Source: Kistimonas sp964291485 | Lineage (GTDB): Bacteria; Pseudomonadota; Gammaproteobacteria; Pseudomonadales; Endozoicomonadaceae | Assembly (NCBI GenBank): GCA_964291485.2 | Contig: OZ220224.1 | Coordinates: 186,001-250,000 of the forward strand | DNA: 64,000 nt | Direction of reading: 5' to 3' | Position numbers and translations under genes: made by a program | Part shown: positions 15,807 through 22,815 of the stretch, piece after piece | Numbering within the stretch: position 1 is the first letter of the stretch | Layout of the letters: the number at the start of each line of letters is the position of its first letter | The notes under the pieces: generated by a model | The model's database searches: none | What the model saw: the letters and a program-made list of their open reading frames with translations, nothing else | Told to the model about the DNA's origin: nothing

Positions 15807-16844
15807 ATGACCTACGTTAAGGCTCAAAACGATAAACCAGAACAGAACGTTGAACTCTGCTATGGGGAAAAAGACGGTACGTTGTTACACATATCAGAGG
15901 TTGCCAGTGGCCTGGAGTGTGGATGTATTTGTCCTGCCTGTGCTGCACCCTTGATTGCCAGAAAGGGGGAAATTCGCAAGCACCATTATGCCCATCATCA
16001 AGGTTCTGATGACAAGTCTTGTCTGGAAACAGCACTGCACAGATATGCCAAACAGGTTCTGGAGAATGAAAAGAAGTTACTCATGCCGGACGTATACCTG
16101 CACGGCTGTCTGGTGGATGAGATCGGAAATCGTCATGAACGTCACAAGCTGGAGAAGGGTGTTTTGAAGCAGCTGTCAACTGTCACCCTTGAGGTTCAAC
16201 GGGACTGCTATCGTGCAGATGCAGTGGGGTATATCGAAGAATTTGGAGAGCTGGACATAGAGATCAGGGTGACGCATGAAGTTGATAGTGTGAAGCAGGA
16301 GAAGGTGCGCAGCCTAAGGAAGCCAATGGTCGAGATCAATATGTCGGAATTACCCAGAGATGCGTCCCCGGATGAAATCAAAGAAGCTGTTCTTTATACA
16401 GCACAGCGCGAATGGATTTACAACCCGTTGACTGGCAGGAAAACAGCAGAGCTGGAAGGAGAGATCATAGATGCAGTACAGCATTCCAATTCAAGGCTCG
16501 AAGTGCTATCAGAACGGGAGAAGCTGACTCTTGATTCGTCCAACCGGGACACAATGTTTCTGCTGGGGTATACCGTCGGTAATGGGACGAAGAAGGCCAC
16601 AGGTGAGCCATTCGAGACAGCGCAAATCTGTCGTGCGAAGCCCAGAAATACCTTCAGCAGCCCCTTCTATTCAGTGACTGATTGTGGAGGTTACGATGTA
16701 GAGATGATTGATTTCGATGAAACTCTTCTAGATAAGCTCGAAGCGTTCACGTACCCCGTAGAAGTACGGACGACTGTGTGTATCCAGAGTAGCTTCCGGC
16801 GTAAGAGGCTGGTTGTGACTGATGTGGAGCCGTTGTCGCTTTGA
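15807..16844 (+). CDS. CoiA-like competence/nuclease family protein
   Basis: A 345-residue soluble protein. The N-terminal 70 residues have the CoiA hallmark: a CICPACAAPLIARKG zinc-ribbon-like segment followed by KHHYAHH. Residues 75-200 contain a region (DAVGYIEEFGELDIEIRVTHEV) where D and ExR/ExK-type acidic residues occur as in the PD-(D/E)XK-like core of CoiA proteins. CoiA proteins assist DNA processing in competence, but phage and island versions are common and their role is unknown. GAGG precedes the ATG. It is divergent from the membrane-protein pair and convergent with the GIY-YIG gene. Confidence 0.65.
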   Translation: MTYVKAQNDKPEQNVELCYGEKDGTLLHISEVASGLECGCICPACAAPLIARKGEIRKHHYAHHQGSDDKSCLETALHRYAKQVLENEKKLLMPDVYLHGCLVDEIGNRHERHKLEKGVLKQLSTVTLEVQRDCYRADAVGYIEEFGELDIEIRVTHEVDSVKQEKVRSLRKPMVEINMSELPRDASPDEIKEAVLYTAQREWIYNPLTGRKTAELEGEIIDAVQHSNSRLEVLSEREKLTLDSSNRDTMFLLGYTVGNGTKKATGEPFETAQICRAKPRNTFSSPFYSVTDCGGYDVEMIDFDETLLDKLEAFTYPVEVRTTVCIQSSFRRKRLVVTDVEPLSL

Positions 16845-16955
16845 TATCTGCAATCTGAGCAGGAGGGGAGTCATGAATGGCTCTCCCTCAAACGCTTCGA
16901 CCCATCACGGTCAGAGTGTGAAATTAAAGGTAACTTATACCCCAACAGGCTTGTT

Positions 16956-17381
16956 TCACACTGTAGGCCGATTCTCGTTGTACTTAGTATTCATCTTGCC
17001 TATAAGGTACATCTCCAGCGCATAAGCCAGATAGGAATGGGTAGGATTAAACCCAAGAGTAATCATGCCCCCTGCTTCGACTAGACGGGGATCTTTAGGA
17101 ACATGCTTATCATTTTCTACACGAGAGTAGGCTTGGAATCGCTTTCCAAGGCCATGGCCAGCGTAGCGGCCATTCCCCTTGGATGCTCCTACACCAATGT
17201 AGGTAACGATGTTGTCTTGGACAAAGGCATAAACGCCCTGCTTGTCGTAATTGGGTAAGGAGCCCTCAAATCGATAGATATCGGACCATTCCGGCGCATC
17301 TTCCTGCAAAGTCTCAGCATTCCAGTGCTTAAGGAAAAATTCATTTGTTAATCGTTTGAGGTCGGTAAGTGTTGGTTCCAT
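16956..17381 (-). CDS. GIY-YIG nuclease-family protein
   Basis: A 141-residue protein. The core shows GVY at residues 49-51 and YIG at 61-63, the two halves of the GIY-YIG signature. Arginines follow in the NGRYAGHGLGKRF segment, then a C-terminal glutamate (E123 in LAYALEMYLIGKMN) and an asparagine-rich end (NENRP), all in the expected order. This is a small single-domain endonuclease candidate. The start at 17381 gives about 35 residues before the domain. It lies 124 bases downstream of the NERD-helicase gene on the same strand and may be expressed with it. Confidence 0.75.
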   Translation of the reverse strand: MEPTLTDLKRLTNEFFLKHWNAETLQEDAPEWSDIYRFEGSLPNYDKQGVYAFVQDNIVTYIGVGASKGNGRYAGHGLGKRFQAYSRVENDKHVPKDPRLVEAGGMITLGFNPTHSYLAYALEMYLIGKMNTKYNENRPTV

Positions 17382-17505
17382 AAAAGAGCCTCTGATTGTG
17401 GTGTGATAGACAGATTAGAAAAATGGGTGGCAGCAAAGTGTTTGATTGCTAGCCATGGCAATCAGCTATCAATAGAGTTATTTGTAGTAATCACACAAAT
17501 ACAAT

Positions 17506-19425
17506 TTATGTAGGTGTAGTCATCCAGCTTTGTCCATAATCTGCCAGTTTTGGTTCAGAGCAGATAACCGTTATCTTACTGTCATGGTGGGTATCTTCTG
17601 GGGCTTTGATTCGAGTAAGGGCTGCATAAATAGCGGCCATATTACTTTCATTTTTGGCACTGCCAATGTGGAGCACCAAACAGCTGGTCTCCATGCCTTT
17701 ATAGCTGTGAATTGTTGTTGCTTTTACTAACTCGCGGCCCATGTAAAACGCACATTTTTGCTGGCGGGTAGCCATATATTCTTCTTCGTCACCAATAGGG
17801 AGATTGGTATTATTAGTATATCCGAAGGTATGTAGTACTTTTATGCCTTTCGCCCCCAGCCGCTTAACAACTTCCATACCAACTTTACGTTTCCAAGAAA
17901 TGAATACGATGTCAGCGAAGGCTTTAGAGTTGCCATTCTTATGCTTTAAATAAAAGTCATGGACTTCATTAACGCACTGAGCAATTTCAGCTTCTTCATC
18001 TTTGATGACCTGCACCCAGCGTGTAGAGGTAGGCTGAAGAGAGAGGCCTGTTTGTGCGGGGATAGGCACAATTCTGTTTTCAGGTTTGATGAATCGTTCT
18101 GTGAAATCTGCAATTTTTGGGATCATGTCATCAGGCAGGCGGTAGCTACGAGTCATTTCCAGCCAGTCGCCTCTGAATCCAGCACCTGTCATTGATTTTT
18201 CAGTCCACCCTAGCTCTCGCTCATAAAGATTTTGGGTTTTATCCGCTACAAGCAACATTTCTCCGCCATCTTTTAAGGCAGACTGTAATGAACTCCACCA
18301 TGTTTGTAGGCAGTCCTGCCCCTCATCGACAAGTATTGCATCGTATTTTGGGGCATCCGGATCATTCTGATAAATACTGCAGACAAGAGCAGGCATATCG
18401 TATTCAAGGACTTCCGATAGTCGTAATGGTTTTTTGAGCCAGAGCATCTTATAGCGCTCACGGTTGCCTGTTTCCAAACAGATACGTTTGGCCCATGAAT
18501 GATAATTTAGGAACGTTATTTTCTTCTGGATAGCCGGTACGCCACTAGCGTGGCGGGCAGCAATATCGCGAAGATAATTACACAGCGTGATGTTATATGT
18601 AATGACTAGAACAGATTTCCCTTCCATCATCAGATTGCCCGCACGAGCCGCTAGAACAATAGTTTTACCGGAACCAGCAGCCCCCCGAATACGACGGAAT
18701 CCAGATTTGGTTCGGGTCGTTGCTAGCTTCTTCTGGGTAGGGTCCAATGGTAGTGGTTTTCTCTGATCTGCTTTGAATCGAGGTTCATAGAGCCATAACC
18801 TCAAATCTTCGGCGATGGATTCATTCATGAACGAACCACTTGTGCTGACAATCCCATGAATGAGTTTTTGGATGTTTCCTGCAGAAAGGGTATCGCGACC
18901 AATAACTGGGAAAAAAGTTACTTGGGTCCATTCTTTCCAGCTTTGTAATGCGGGTTTTATGAAGTTAAGCGCTTTATAATCGGGCGTAAATGGCATTATC
19001 AAAGCTGTACTGATGCAGCGAGTCTTATGGTGACCTTTAAATTGGGCTCCTAACCTTGGCATGTAGAGTTCAAGAATTTCCTCTTTATAATGCATTAACT
19101 GCTCATAAGGGGATCTAGTACGAAATGTTTTACCATGGGTGTCTGTAGCCAGTAACTTCTTGTAGCTGTCTCTACTTGATGCTTCTTCCCACTGATAAGA
19201 CATGGCCTCAAGGTTCCAGTCCTTAATTTCTATGACGACGATACCGACGCAAGGATTTAATATGATGATGTCAGGACAAAGCCCATTTAGATGCGGCTGA
19301 ATGTAAATTTCCCATGCTGGCGGTAGATTTTGATCAAGGTACTGTAGGGTTATCTTTTCCCCTTCAGTCAGTGGTTGTCTCAGTTTATTAATTTCAGACA
19401 AGGGTGGTGAGATAACTCGATTCAT
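17506..19425 (-). CDS. NERD-domain superfamily 1 helicase
   Basis: A 639-residue protein with two parts. The N-terminal NERD (nuclease-related) domain has the PD-(D/E)XK pattern, D52 in CPDIIIL and E66-x-K68 in VVIEIKDWN. A UvrD/DNA2-like helicase follows: Walker A GAAGSGKT near residue 248, Walker B AILVDEGQDC near residue 360, and a C-terminal helicase half containing TTIHSYKGMETSCLVLHIG near residue 575. Such NERD-helicase proteins occur in phage-defence islands and plasmids, and a role in cutting or unwinding foreign DNA is a reasonable inference. It is the largest gene of the repeat-bounded island. Confidence 0.85.
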   Translation of the reverse strand: MNRVISPPLSEINKLRQPLTEGEKITLQYLDQNLPPAWEIYIQPHLNGLCPDIIILNPCVGIVVIEIKDWNLEAMSYQWEEASSRDSYKKLLATDTHGKTFRTRSPYEQLMHYKEEILELYMPRLGAQFKGHHKTRCISTALIMPFTPDYKALNFIKPALQSWKEWTQVTFFPVIGRDTLSAGNIQKLIHGIVSTSGSFMNESIAEDLRLWLYEPRFKADQRKPLPLDPTQKKLATTRTKSGFRRIRGAAGSGKTIVLAARAGNLMMEGKSVLVITYNITLCNYLRDIAARHASGVPAIQKKITFLNYHSWAKRICLETGNRERYKMLWLKKPLRLSEVLEYDMPALVCSIYQNDPDAPKYDAILVDEGQDCLQTWWSSLQSALKDGGEMLLVADKTQNLYERELGWTEKSMTGAGFRGDWLEMTRSYRLPDDMIPKIADFTERFIKPENRIVPIPAQTGLSLQPTSTRWVQVIKDEEAEIAQCVNEVHDFYLKHKNGNSKAFADIVFISWKRKVGMEVVKRLGAKGIKVLHTFGYTNNTNLPIGDEEEYMATRQQKCAFYMGRELVKATTIHSYKGMETSCLVLHIGSAKNESNMAAIYAALTRIKAPEDTHHDSKITVICSEPKLADYGQSWMTTPT

Positions 19426-19798
19426 GATCTTCCGCTAATCACATATACAGTGGATACTTTGTTATCTCTCGTACAGGCTGCTCGGTGCAATAGCATTAGT
19501 AATTATTGTTTATAAAAAGATGGGAGGGAAGATATGAAACTTAAAAATTGTACTTGCTACTGAGACCGTAGAAATTCCAACTATGGTTCCACCCCTCATC
19601 CTCTACACGCGTAGCTGTAAAGAGTGTTAAGTCGCTGATGATGTTACAAAGAGATCAGAAAAGCGTAGTCCCCGAGACAGGCAAACACTCCATAACGAAG
19701 AAAAGGAAACGACGGGATGGCATAACGTCAGGGGAAGAGTCCATAACCAGCAAATAAAACGAAACTGCTTCGCCATGCCCATGGACGCTCATGCAACG
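19426..19798. other. Gene-free stretch between the NERD-helicase and the tRNA-Phe terminator
   Basis: 373 bases without a convincing gene. The part next to 19425 is AT-rich and should hold the promoter of the NERD-helicase, read on the minus strand. The right end runs into the tRNA terminator and right island repeat. Otherwise I see nothing. Confidence 0.5.
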
Positions 19799-19832
19799 AA
19801 AAAAGCCCCGGTGCTGAGTAGCAACGGGGCTT
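19794..19832. repeat. Right direct repeat of the island, at the tRNA-Phe terminator
   Basis: Matches the left copy at 14655-14693 in 35 of 39 positions. Its hairpin is the terminator of the tandem tRNA-Phe genes. Confidence 0.65.
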
Positions 19833-19833
19833 T
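19799..19833 (-). terminator. Rho-independent terminator of the tRNA-Phe genes
   Basis: On the minus strand AAAGCCCC pairs with GGGGCTTT and is followed by a T-run, eight bases after the CCA end of the distal tRNA. Confidence 0.85.
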
Positions 19834-19840
19834 CCTGATA

Positions 19841-19916
19841 TGGTGCCTAGGGGCGGAATCGAACCACCGACACGCGGATTTTCAATCCGCTGCTCTACCA
19901 ACTGAGCTACCCAGGC
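19841..19916 (-). tRNA. tRNA-Phe (GAA), distal copy
   Basis: A 76-base tRNA with encoded CCA. The acceptor stem GCCTGGG pairs with CCTAGGC, with one G-U pair. The D-arm region GCTCAGTTGGTAGAGC, the anticodon stem-loop with GAA, and the T-arm GGTGGTTCGATTCCGCC are all intact. It is identical in sequence to the upstream copy, 61 bases away, and is probably transcribed with it. Confidence 0.97.
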
Positions 19917-19977
19917 ACGACATTCGTGCACTTAATATGTGTGCTTACCGCCAACGTATTTCATGAGAAGTGAAACA

Positions 19978-20053
19978 TGGTGCCTAGGGGCGGAATCGAA
20001 CCACCGACACGCGGATTTTCAATCCGCTGCTCTACCAACTGAGCTACCCAGGC
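19978..20053 (-). tRNA. tRNA-Phe (GAA), proximal copy
   Basis: An intact 76-base tRNA with GAA anticodon and encoded CCA, identical to the distal copy. It lies 20 bases downstream of a clear promoter at 20074-20102. Confidence 0.97.
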
Positions 20054-20073
20054 ATTGGCGTGAATGCGGCGGT

Positions 20074-20102
20074 ATTAAACTGTTTTACGTTCAGGGAGTC
20101 AA
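20074..20102 (-). promoter_or_regulatory. Promoter of the tandem tRNA-Phe genes
   Basis: On the minus strand a -35 box TTGACT (20102-20097), a 17-base spacer and a -10 box TTTAAT (20079-20074) precede the proximal tRNA by 20 bases. The GC-rich segment after the -10 box (ACCGCCGC) is the type of discriminator found in stringently controlled stable-RNA promoters. Confidence 0.75.
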
Positions 20103-20168
20103 CACCCCCGGCGGGATTTTTTAGTAGGGATAAAGCGCACAGCGGTGCACTTTATCTGCAGGAAACGC

Positions 20169-20444
20169 TCAGTCGTTCTTTTCCGGGATGTAGCCTTCGG
20201 CCATATCGTAGTCATTGCCGGCGAAGAACTTGTCCATCTGTTCGCCCAGATACTTGCGGGTCTGCGGGTCGAGAAGGTTCAGGTGCTTCTCATTGATCAG
20301 GCGGGTCTGATGCTGGGTCCACTGCGTCCAGGCCTCACGGGAGACATTCTCATAAATCCATTTGCCCTTTTCGCCGGGGTAAGGGGGGATATCCAGCCCG
20401 GGGGCTTCTTTATTAAGTTTTACGCAGTGTACGGTACGGCTCAT
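20169..20444 (-). CDS. yggX: Fe(2+)-trafficking protein YggX
   Basis: A 91-residue cytoplasmic protein matching YggX in length and sequence. It begins MSRTVHCVKL with the conserved cysteine, and contains WTQWTQHQTRLINEKHLNLLDP and the C-terminal KFFAGND segment. YggX is associated with iron handling and protection of Fe-S clusters from oxidative damage. The ATG follows a good AGGAG ribosome site. In related bacteria yggX directly follows mutY, an Fe-S enzyme; here a gene on the opposite strand has been inserted between them. Confidence 0.95.
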   Translation of the reverse strand: MSRTVHCVKLNKEAPGLDIPPYPGEKGKWIYENVSREAWTQWTQHQTRLINEKHLNLLDPQTRKYLGEQMDKFFAGNDYDMAEGYIPEKND

Positions 20445-20764
20445 GGTTGGGCTCCTGAGTTAACGCTGGCAACAATCATAACGGTATTTGGCAAGATGGT
20501 GGATATACCAGGATCGGTTAAATATGAATAAGTGGTTCCTTGTCAGCAAAAATGTCCATCTTTGATAACTTTTACTAACCAAAACCGTGTGTGATTCTAA
20601 CGAGCACAACGAAGCAGGCATCTTTCATCGTGTTAAAAGGGTTTGTACTGGCAATATCGAAGAAACTATTTCCCTGTTGATATGTCAAAAATTCAAGAAC
20701 ATACGAACAAAATTCTCAGATGTTCAGGGATGATGCCCATTTGGTTTTTGAGGTTAATACAGCT
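20445..20764. other. Intergenic stretch between yggX and the PPxY gene
   Basis: 320 bases holding the minus-strand promoter region of yggX and the leader of the divergent PPxY gene. The right half is AT-rich. No further gene is convincing; an in-frame ATG at 20720 could extend the PPxY protein by 15 residues. Confidence 0.4.
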
Positions 20765-21343
20765 ATGCCCAACACACATTCCCTTTACCCTATTATTCAA
20801 GGACACTCTACCAGTTCTCCTTATCCATCAGAATCAGGGTTTCATCCAGCAGGACTTCCTCCTTATTCTGAAGTTGATCCCGTTCCCGTTCGGCCTCCTC
20901 CTCCGTATTCACCTCCTCCATACTCCCCTCAGGTTACTACGGTTCCAGGAAAACCTGTCGTTCAGCAAACGAGTACTACGGGGCAGAATACTGGGGGGAA
21001 TGTGCCGCGGAAAAACCTGTTCTGTCGTTTTATAGCCTGTGTATTTCTTCCGATTACTTTTCTGGTTGGAACTGTGCTTGCGCCAATCGCGGCGATAACA
21101 AAAGCGCTCTTTTGTTTCGTCAGGGCTGCTATAGCTTCAGTAGTGTGTATATTTTGCGCTCCCTGCTATATGTTGCCGGCATTTTTGGCTCTTCCGATTG
21201 ATATTGTAGGAGGAGCACTTTACGGCCTGTGTACGGGGGGGTATCGATTAGCAAGGGCTTCTGTTGAACCTGAATATAAACTCTCTGACAACGTATACCC
21301 ATATATTAATAATAAGTATGAAGCGAATGATCAGGGGGCGTAG
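20765..21343 (+). CDS. Proline-rich PPxY-motif membrane protein, eukaryote-like
   Basis: A 192-residue protein I do not recognise as a family. Residues 1-85 are disordered and rich in Pro, Ser and Tyr. They contain three matches to the PY motif bound by eukaryotic WW domains: LPPY, then PPPY twice in PPPPYSPPPYS. Residues about 95-170 are hydrophobic and rich in cysteine, with two or three possible membrane segments or palmitoylation-type cysteines, followed by a polar tail rich in Tyr and Asn. Such a layout is usual in eukaryotic membrane adaptors of Nedd4-type ligases and rare in bacteria. The ATG at 20765 has GAGG 11 bases upstream; 20720 is an alternative start. Confidence 0.6.
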   Translation: MPNTHSLYPIIQGHSTSSPYPSESGFHPAGLPPYSEVDPVPVRPPPPYSPPPYSPQVTTVPGKPVVQQTSTTGQNTGGNVPRKNLFCRFIACVFLPITFLVGTVLAPIAAITKALFCFVRAAIASVVCIFCAPCYMLPAFLALPIDIVGGALYGLCTGGYRLARASVEPEYKLSDNVYPYINNKYEANDQGA

Positions 21344-21585
21344 CAGTTGTTCTGTTGTCGTGTTGAAGGAAGTGTGTGGTGGATTTATGCATATTTATTA
21401 AATATGCAGTATTGCTAACTTCTGAGCTGGAAGAGTTGTGCAGGGAGGCCCAGGGTTGGGCCAGTAATGCATACTGAACAACCGTAATGATTGAAAAGTA
21501 CTTCTCGTCTGGAATATCTGTAATTAACCTATTCCCTCGAATAGCCCTGCTTCGATGAAGCAAGGCATCTTCTCTTTGACGGCAT

Positions 21586-22647
21586 CTATAAACTTTGCGC
21601 CAACTTACGTAGTAGTTTTGTCACCGGTGCAGCGAGCCCAATTGTTCCGGGGTTATTAATCGCTGCCCAGCATCGCTGATCATCTCCCTGAAGAGCCTGC
21701 GTTTCCTCTGCTGTGAATGCTTTCACAGGGGTGATGTCCAGGTGGTAGTGGCTAAACGTGTGACGAAATGATGTCCAGGTTTCAATGCCATGCAGGGCCG
21801 TACCGGCGATTGCTTCAGCACTCACATCCAGCGATTCGTTGATTCCCATTTCAGGGAAGCTCCAAAGTCCTCCCCAGATGCCCTGTGACGGCCTTTTTTG
21901 CAGCAGGACTTCGCCTAAATGGTTGACCACCATCAACATACGAATCTGGCGCTCGGGTAGTGTTTTCTTTGGCTTTTTGCCCGGATAGGATGCCGCGTCA
22001 CCAATGGCGTGCGCCACGCAGCTTTCCTCCAGGGGGCAAAGGTGACAGGCGGGGCGGGAACGGGTACAGATCATGGCGCCCAGATCCATCATTGCCTGGG
22101 TGTATTGGGGAAGTCGTTCCTTGGGAGTATGTTGTTCTGCAATCTCCCACAGTTTGCTGGCAACGGCGCTTTGTCCTGGCCAGCCATCAATGGCATGGTG
22201 CCGGGCCAGCACCCGCTTGACATTACCGTCCAGAATGGGGGCTCGAATGCCCATACTGATACTGGCGATGGCGCCGGCTGTAGAGCGGCCAATCCCCGGA
22301 AGTTCTGCCAGGAGTTCGACGGATTGGGGAAACTCACCGTTAAATCGTTCAACCACCTGGCAGGCTGCTTTGTGCAGGTTCCTGGCGCGGCTGTAATAAC
22401 CCAGTCCGCTCCAGAGATGCAGGACATCATCCACCGGCGCTGCAGCCAGTGTTTGTACATCCGGAAACCGTTCCATAAAGGTTTCGAAGTACGGGATGAC
22501 GGTTTTCACCTGGGTCTGTTGTAGCATGATCTCGCTGATCCAGACCCGGTACGGGGTGATATTTTGCTGCCAGGGCAGGTGTTTGCGACCATGCTGGTCG
22601 TACCACTCAAGCACTCGCTGGCTGAAACTTCCGGAGGTTTGGCTCAT
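21586..22647 (-). CDS. mutY: A/G-specific adenine glycosylase MutY
   Basis: A 353-residue DNA repair enzyme that removes adenine mispaired with 8-oxoguanine. It has the ISEIMLQQTQV segment with the catalytic glutamate, the helix-hairpin-helix LPGIGRSTAGAI, the catalytic aspartate in ILDGNVKRVLAR, and the 4Fe-4S ligands C-x6-C-x2-C-x5-C (CTRSRPACHLCPLEESC). A C-terminal NUDIX-like 8-oxoG recognition domain follows. I chose the ATG at 22647; a TTG five codons upstream is in frame but no better supported. It lies downstream of asmA, as in Pseudomonas. Confidence 0.96.
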   Translation of the reverse strand: MSQTSGSFSQRVLEWYDQHGRKHLPWQQNITPYRVWISEIMLQQTQVKTVIPYFETFMERFPDVQTLAAAPVDDVLHLWSGLGYYSRARNLHKAACQVVERFNGEFPQSVELLAELPGIGRSTAGAIASISMGIRAPILDGNVKRVLARHHAIDGWPGQSAVASKLWEIAEQHTPKERLPQYTQAMMDLGAMICTRSRPACHLCPLEESCVAHAIGDAASYPGKKPKKTLPERQIRMLMVVNHLGEVLLQKRPSQGIWGGLWSFPEMGINESLDVSAEAIAGTALHGIETWTSFRHTFSHYHLDITPVKAFTAEETQALQGDDQRCWAAINNPGTIGLAAPVTKLLRKLAQSL

Positions 22648-22758
22648 CAACTGGCTATTCAAGGTAAATGTTGTTTATCTCGGTATTGTTATCTTCAGAC
22701 ACTATGCGCTTGTCCCGACTGATAGGAAAGTCGGGGTATTACCTGTTCAATGTGTACC

Positions 22759-22793
22759 CATCCACAGGGAAAGCTGTGGATGAGTGTGGATAA
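22759..22793. other. Hairpin and DnaA-box-like sequences between asmA and mutY
   Basis: CATCCACAG (22759-22767) and CTGTGGATG (22774-22782) form a perfect 9-base-pair stem with a 6-base loop. An exact DnaA-box sequence, TTATCCACA read on the minus strand, follows at 22785-22793. The hairpin probably acts as a transcript feature between the two genes; a single box is not enough to claim an origin. Confidence 0.4.
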
Positions 22794-22815
22794 CTTCTTT
22801 GGTTTCTAACTATTT

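Larger units (their letters stand above)
14655..19832. mobile_element. Putative 5.2 kb genomic island next to tRNA-Phe
   Basis: The block is bounded by 39-base direct repeats (35 of 39 identical). The right copy coincides with the terminator of the tRNA-Phe genes, a common integration site for islands. The cargo is a short ORF plus a membrane/zinc-ribbon protein, a CoiA-like protein, a GIY-YIG protein and a NERD-helicase, none of them housekeeping. No integrase or transposase is inside, so it would have to be mobilised in trans or be a remnant. The boundaries are inferred from the repeats only. Confidence 0.5.

Noticed and set aside
22759..22793. Possible replication origin because of DnaA-like boxes.
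   Set aside because: Only one exact box, no AT-rich unwinding region and no dnaA, dnaN, gidA or parAB genes nearby.
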